DNA of 64,000 bases from the NCBI GenBank assembly GCA_028023455.1, contig JAQFVV010006197.1, positions 19,897,254 through 19,961,253 on the forward strand. The letters are read 5' to 3'. The position numbers and the translations under genes are program-made. The notes beneath the pieces are model-generated. The model saw only the letters and a program-made list of their open reading frames with translations. It was not told the DNA's origin and made no database searches. Below, piece by piece: positions 60,868-64,000 of the stretch (its first letter is position 1; each line of letters begins with the position of its first letter). The stretch is from Epiperipatus broadwayi. Lineage: Eukaryota; Onychophora; Udeonychophora; Euonychophora; Peripatidae.

Positions 60868-61846
60868 TTAAAAAAAGCAAGCCTTGAGATATTGTTTTTT
60901 GAAGGAACTCTTATTCATTGTATGAATTAAAACTTTGTTAATAAATCAGATGATTCAACAAACATGTTTTGCAACAGATTATAAATAAATGTGTAATTGT
61001 TGTGAATAATTCATAATACTTTAATTATTAGAGTTTACACAAACCATTTCAAGAATACAGGCTGATTTTGATATTTTGCATTAACATGTTGACAGGAATA
61101 ATAAGATTACTCATTTGTCTAGTGCTTATAATAGTACATATGATAAGGATATATTTTCAATGATTAATAAAATTGAAACATTGAAAAAATTTCAAATGGA
61201 TTTTAAAGTTGAATTTATGATAAAAAATAATAATAATGAAGATTTGCTACAAATATAAAATTGGCATAAAATCGTGGAAGTTAATGAATTTCTTACAAAG
61301 ATTAAATCAAATAAATACAGACTCATTTCTTTTCTTTTCATAATATGGCTAAATCATTTTTATGTAAGAAGAAATCTGTTATGCCAATCAAAGGATTTTT
61401 TTGGTTATGAAGTCTTTCTTGAAAGGCAAAACAAATGGTAGATGATCAATAGAGGTATAGCTTTTATTCAAAATGGTTTGGTCCATGTCAAAAATGATTA
61501 TTAATTCTTCCAATGTTCTACTTAAAAATGAAGTGGAATTATTGTCTTTCTGATAATTCACTTCCAATATATGATCTGATTTAATTCTTTTATTGCAGAG
61601 ATTTAAATTTTTTTTCATAAGAATATTCTAGTGTTTAAACTCATTTTGATGAATTAAATGTATATTTAAGTGATCTTCCATTAGGTTTTTTATATTATTG
61701 TTTGTTTGAATCATGGATCTGTAATGAGGAACATTTAGGTTGGAAAATTGTAAAAGTATTCTTTTATGGTGTTTGTATTCATGTGTAGGAGATGCAATGA
61801 TTTACATAAAAACTGGTTTAAATTCTTTTTTTTTTCATGTGTCAAA
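60868..61846. other. A+T-rich spacer, nothing recognised
   Basis: A 76-codon minus-strand ORF (61,388-61,618) has an IIIFDMDQTIL stretch but no recognisable family; evidence for a gene is insufficient. Confidence 0.35.
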
Positions 61847-61918
61847 TGCGTTGACGGGGAAGTGAACCCAGGTCAGCTGCTTGGAGGGCAGCTATTCTAA
61901 CCACTAGGCCACCAACAT
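61847..61918 (-). tRNA. tRNA-Gly(TCC)-like retroposon or pseudogene
   Basis: On the minus strand the 72-base sequence follows a tRNA-Gly layout. The A box TGGCCTAGTGG is intact and the anticodon stem GCTGC/GCAGC encloses CCTCCAA, giving anticodon TCC. The T-arm has GGTTCACTTCC. Defects are a C in place of the invariant T33, a mismatch and G-T pairs in the acceptor stem, and a weak T-arm. It is followed by TTTGACACATG and ten As, not by a T-run terminator. It is therefore better read as a retroposed tRNA-derived SINE than as a working gene. Scanning software may call it tRNA-Gly. Confidence 0.6.
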
Positions 61919-62935
61919 CTTGACAAATTCCTTCAAATACTTACTAATTTATTATTCCTAATAAATATTTCTGTAATTGCAATATATATATATATCTGTA
62001 CTAGTTCCATTATATCTTTTATTGGTGAACTTGATACAATATTAGCTGTTGTATTCCCAGGGTATTATTAACAATATCAGTGGGGTAGCATAAGACATTT
62101 ATAACAAAGTAAACATCAAATTCAAATAAAATTAAACAAGAGTTCATTCACTCCTAAAAACTAATATATATATATATATAAGTAGATGAAAATTAAAGCA
62201 TTTAATATTCTTAGAAAATAAGGTCTCTGATTGGAGACTTATCTTCAAGTGGTATGACTAATAACTCTCTACACACATGCTTAGCAAACATTGTCCATAG
62301 TTATGTGTGTTATCTTTACTAACATTTTTTAAACACACACACTTTATTAGATTATTTGCAATTTTATATTAGTCCAGTTTCTGCATTAATCTAAATATTT
62401 TAGCATACATTAGTTAATAAAAAAGCAACACTTATTTATCACGTGAATTTTCTAGAGTGTAATTACGGATAAATTTATTCATATGTTGTCTGACTGTAAT
62501 TACATTAAATATAAAAACTTTATTTACAATCAAATAAGTATATATGTATATACATAACCACTTACAATGTGTTACAACTTTTACAGACCAACTCCTCATT
62601 TTGCTCTAGGAAAATGATCTGTTTAATTGCAAATGTAACCTTGCAGCCTTTGGGGTCATGGATAAACTCTTATATGTCTAGGCAGGAATACAAAGCTTCA
62701 CCCTGACTATTTTTCCTTCTGAGATTGTTTTAAAAATGGTGAATCTACCACTGGCATAATTGTGGGCTCATCGGACTGATTATTTATTTCAGCTAGATAA
62801 ATTTCATTTGTTTGCTTATTATGTGGTGACTTTATATCTCAAGACTCTAATGATGAGTCTGTGCTCTCATCTTTTTTTTATCATTTTATTAACTCAGTCA
62901 CACATAGAAGTTCTACCAATATTTACTAGCTTTAA
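61919..62935. other. A+T-rich spacer, possibly the 3' part of the gypsy relic
   Basis: Short (TA)n tracts at 61,982 and 62,166. The G+C-elevated piece at about 62,570-62,760 could belong to the minus-strand retroelement that starts at 63,790, but no motif confirms it. Confidence 0.35.
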
Positions 62936-63790
62936 TAAGTCACTGTAATAATCTCTCAGATCATTAACATGTCTTCTTATTTGATTTCCATTAGATAACT
63001 GAATCAATCTTAATTGTTTTGATATAACCTTTAATATCACTCTGGAAGCTACTTTTTTTTTCAGAATATCTCACATCTATGTAATCTCACCAACTTTAAA
63101 TTTCTCATTCAAAATGGTCTTCTTTTTTAGGAATTAGAACTGAAATATGTATAAGCTACTTTTGACACATTAGCATTTCAACCAGTATCCTTTTAGTAGA
63201 TGTACAAGAAATAAAATACTGAAAAAACATAGCATCGGTCAAAGCTTCATTGATATCTTTATAGAAATTTTTTTTCAGCATGGCCTTCAATTGTTGTACT
63301 GCATTTAGCCAAAACAATTTGATTCAGGGCAGTATTGTGGTGTTAATATATGATATATCCTCTTGCTAGCCAAAGATCTTTAAACTTCAGTAATATGAAA
63401 CTAGCTTTATTTTCTGACACTATAATGTCAGGGTATACATGACACAAAAATATTTTATTTAAAGTTTTAACAGTATAATCTGGGCATGTGCTTTCAACAA
63501 TTTTGTACTCTGTCCATATAGAGTTTGAGTCAATCACTATAAAAAATATATACATTCAATGGTATAGAAATGTCTAGATAACATCCCTTTCTAAATGTAG
63601 GTTGCTTTTGGTCAAAGTTCTGGTCTTTTCAGTGATAACTTAGCAGTGGATTGGCAGGCTCTTGCAATGTTTAACTGTCTTTTCAATCTCTTGGCTCATA
63701 TTTGCCACTACAAATGTTAGTGCTAATTTCCTTCATTTTAATTATTCCCAGATGTCCTTTATAAAGTAAAGCTTACCTTTTATAAAGTAA
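62936..63790 (-). pseudogene. Ty3/gypsy-type integrase relic
   Basis: Reading the minus strand across frameshifts gives the order of a gypsy integrase. A zinc-domain remnant reads MSQEIEKTVKHCKS (about 63,700-63,660). The core is in the 70-codon ORF at 63,343-63,555: VIDSNSIWTEY holds the first catalytic Asp, and PDIIVSENKASF is the second block, where the usual Asp is Glu. Then come a degraded third block and a C-terminal part resembling the chromo/GPY-like region, with FKVG, VILK- and HVNDL-type residues. The enzyme would join element DNA to the host genome. Stops, frameshifts and the changed residue show it is dead. No LTR was found. Confidence 0.7.
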
Positions 63791-63819
63791 ATATAGTACT
63801 AGTTCAGTTGGTATAAGTA

Positions 63820-64000
63820 CACCTGGGTCTCCTTTTACACGATAGATAGGTTCCTCAGAAAACACATGCAAACAAAATCATGCAAAAATAGATGTAACTT
63901 ACCTTGAAAAAGGGGGGATACGGACTGTGACTTTTCAAAAGTCGCATAAAAACAAAGCACCAATATAAAATTACTTTAAAATTCGTGCAAAAAAAAAATA
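63820..64000. mobile_element. Tigger/pogo-like MITE, copy 3, cut by window end
   Basis: CACCTGGGTCTC after TA, then 181 bp closely matching copies 1 and 2 (GATAGATAGGTTCCTCAGAA, AAAAGGGGGGATACGG). The rest lies outside the window. Confidence 0.9.

Noticed and set aside
61388-61618. Minus-strand ORF with an FDMDQT stretch, considered as a HAD-type phosphatase
   Set aside because: Phosphatase motif I is DxDxT; FDMDQT does fit locally, but no other motif or downstream coding frame is present, so chance is more likely.
61847-61918. Functional tRNA-Gly gene
   Set aside because: C at position 33, acceptor-stem mismatches and an A tail in place of a T terminator point to a retroposed copy.

Overview
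The window is about 64 kb of very A+T-rich DNA (by eye roughly 70-75% A+T) with no long open reading frame, abundant (TA)n tracts, decayed retrotransposons, DNA-transposon derivatives and tRNA-related short repeats. This is intergenic or intronic DNA of a eukaryote, most likely an invertebrate animal. The repeats do not separate molluscs, flatworms, cnidarians and arthropods, so no species is proposed. I found no intact host protein-coding gene. Most short ORFs fall in repeats or low-complexity sequence.

Layout: 1.04-3.50 kb is an inverted and tandem array of a ~331-bp unit, flanked by a 13-bp direct repeat. 4.4-10.0 kb is a decayed LINE (ORF1-like, endonuclease, reverse transcriptase, C-terminal zinc knuckle). 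10.02-10.99 kb is a pogo/Tigger-like MITE; further copies lie at 40.8-41.9 kb and at the right edge. 13.9-16.8 kb is a CpG-richer, LTR- or promoter-like block. 17.7 kb holds a hammerhead-bearing relic. 18.4-19.96 kb is a second LINE relic. 21.49-21.59 kb is a tRNA-related SINE with a 14-bp target-site duplication. 29.67-34.59 kb is a cluster of ~440-455-bp repeats in both orientations carrying hammerhead-ribozyme-like cores, interrupted by a hAT MITE at 32.1-32.5 kb with perfect 8-bp duplications. 38.8-39.6 kb is a tandem duplication. 44-46.4 kb is strand-asymmetric (C over G). 47.6-50.5 kb is a large foldback element. 54.66-56.44 kb is CpG-richer and coding-like but unidentified. 58.2 kb is another hammerhead repeat. 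60.3-60.85 kb is a diverged relative of the 331-bp family, again palindromic and flanked by near-identical 13-bp repeats. 61.85 kb is a tRNA-Gly-like retroposon. 62.9-63.8 kb is a Ty3/gypsy integrase relic.

Two systems deserve attention. First, a SINE- or retrozyme-like family has the CUGAUGA / stem II / GAAA layout of a type I hammerhead; its stem I covaries between copies, and the catalytic G is mostly lost in a way that fits CpG decay. Second, an unrelated 331-339-bp family at two loci shares a hairpin with two compensated base pairs and nearly identical insertion endpoints, and both insertions are palindromic. Inverted insertion of multimeric RNA (twin priming on a tandem transcript) would explain both families; this is an inference. 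The elements do not form operons or pathways. The window is best read as a record of successive mobile-element insertions.
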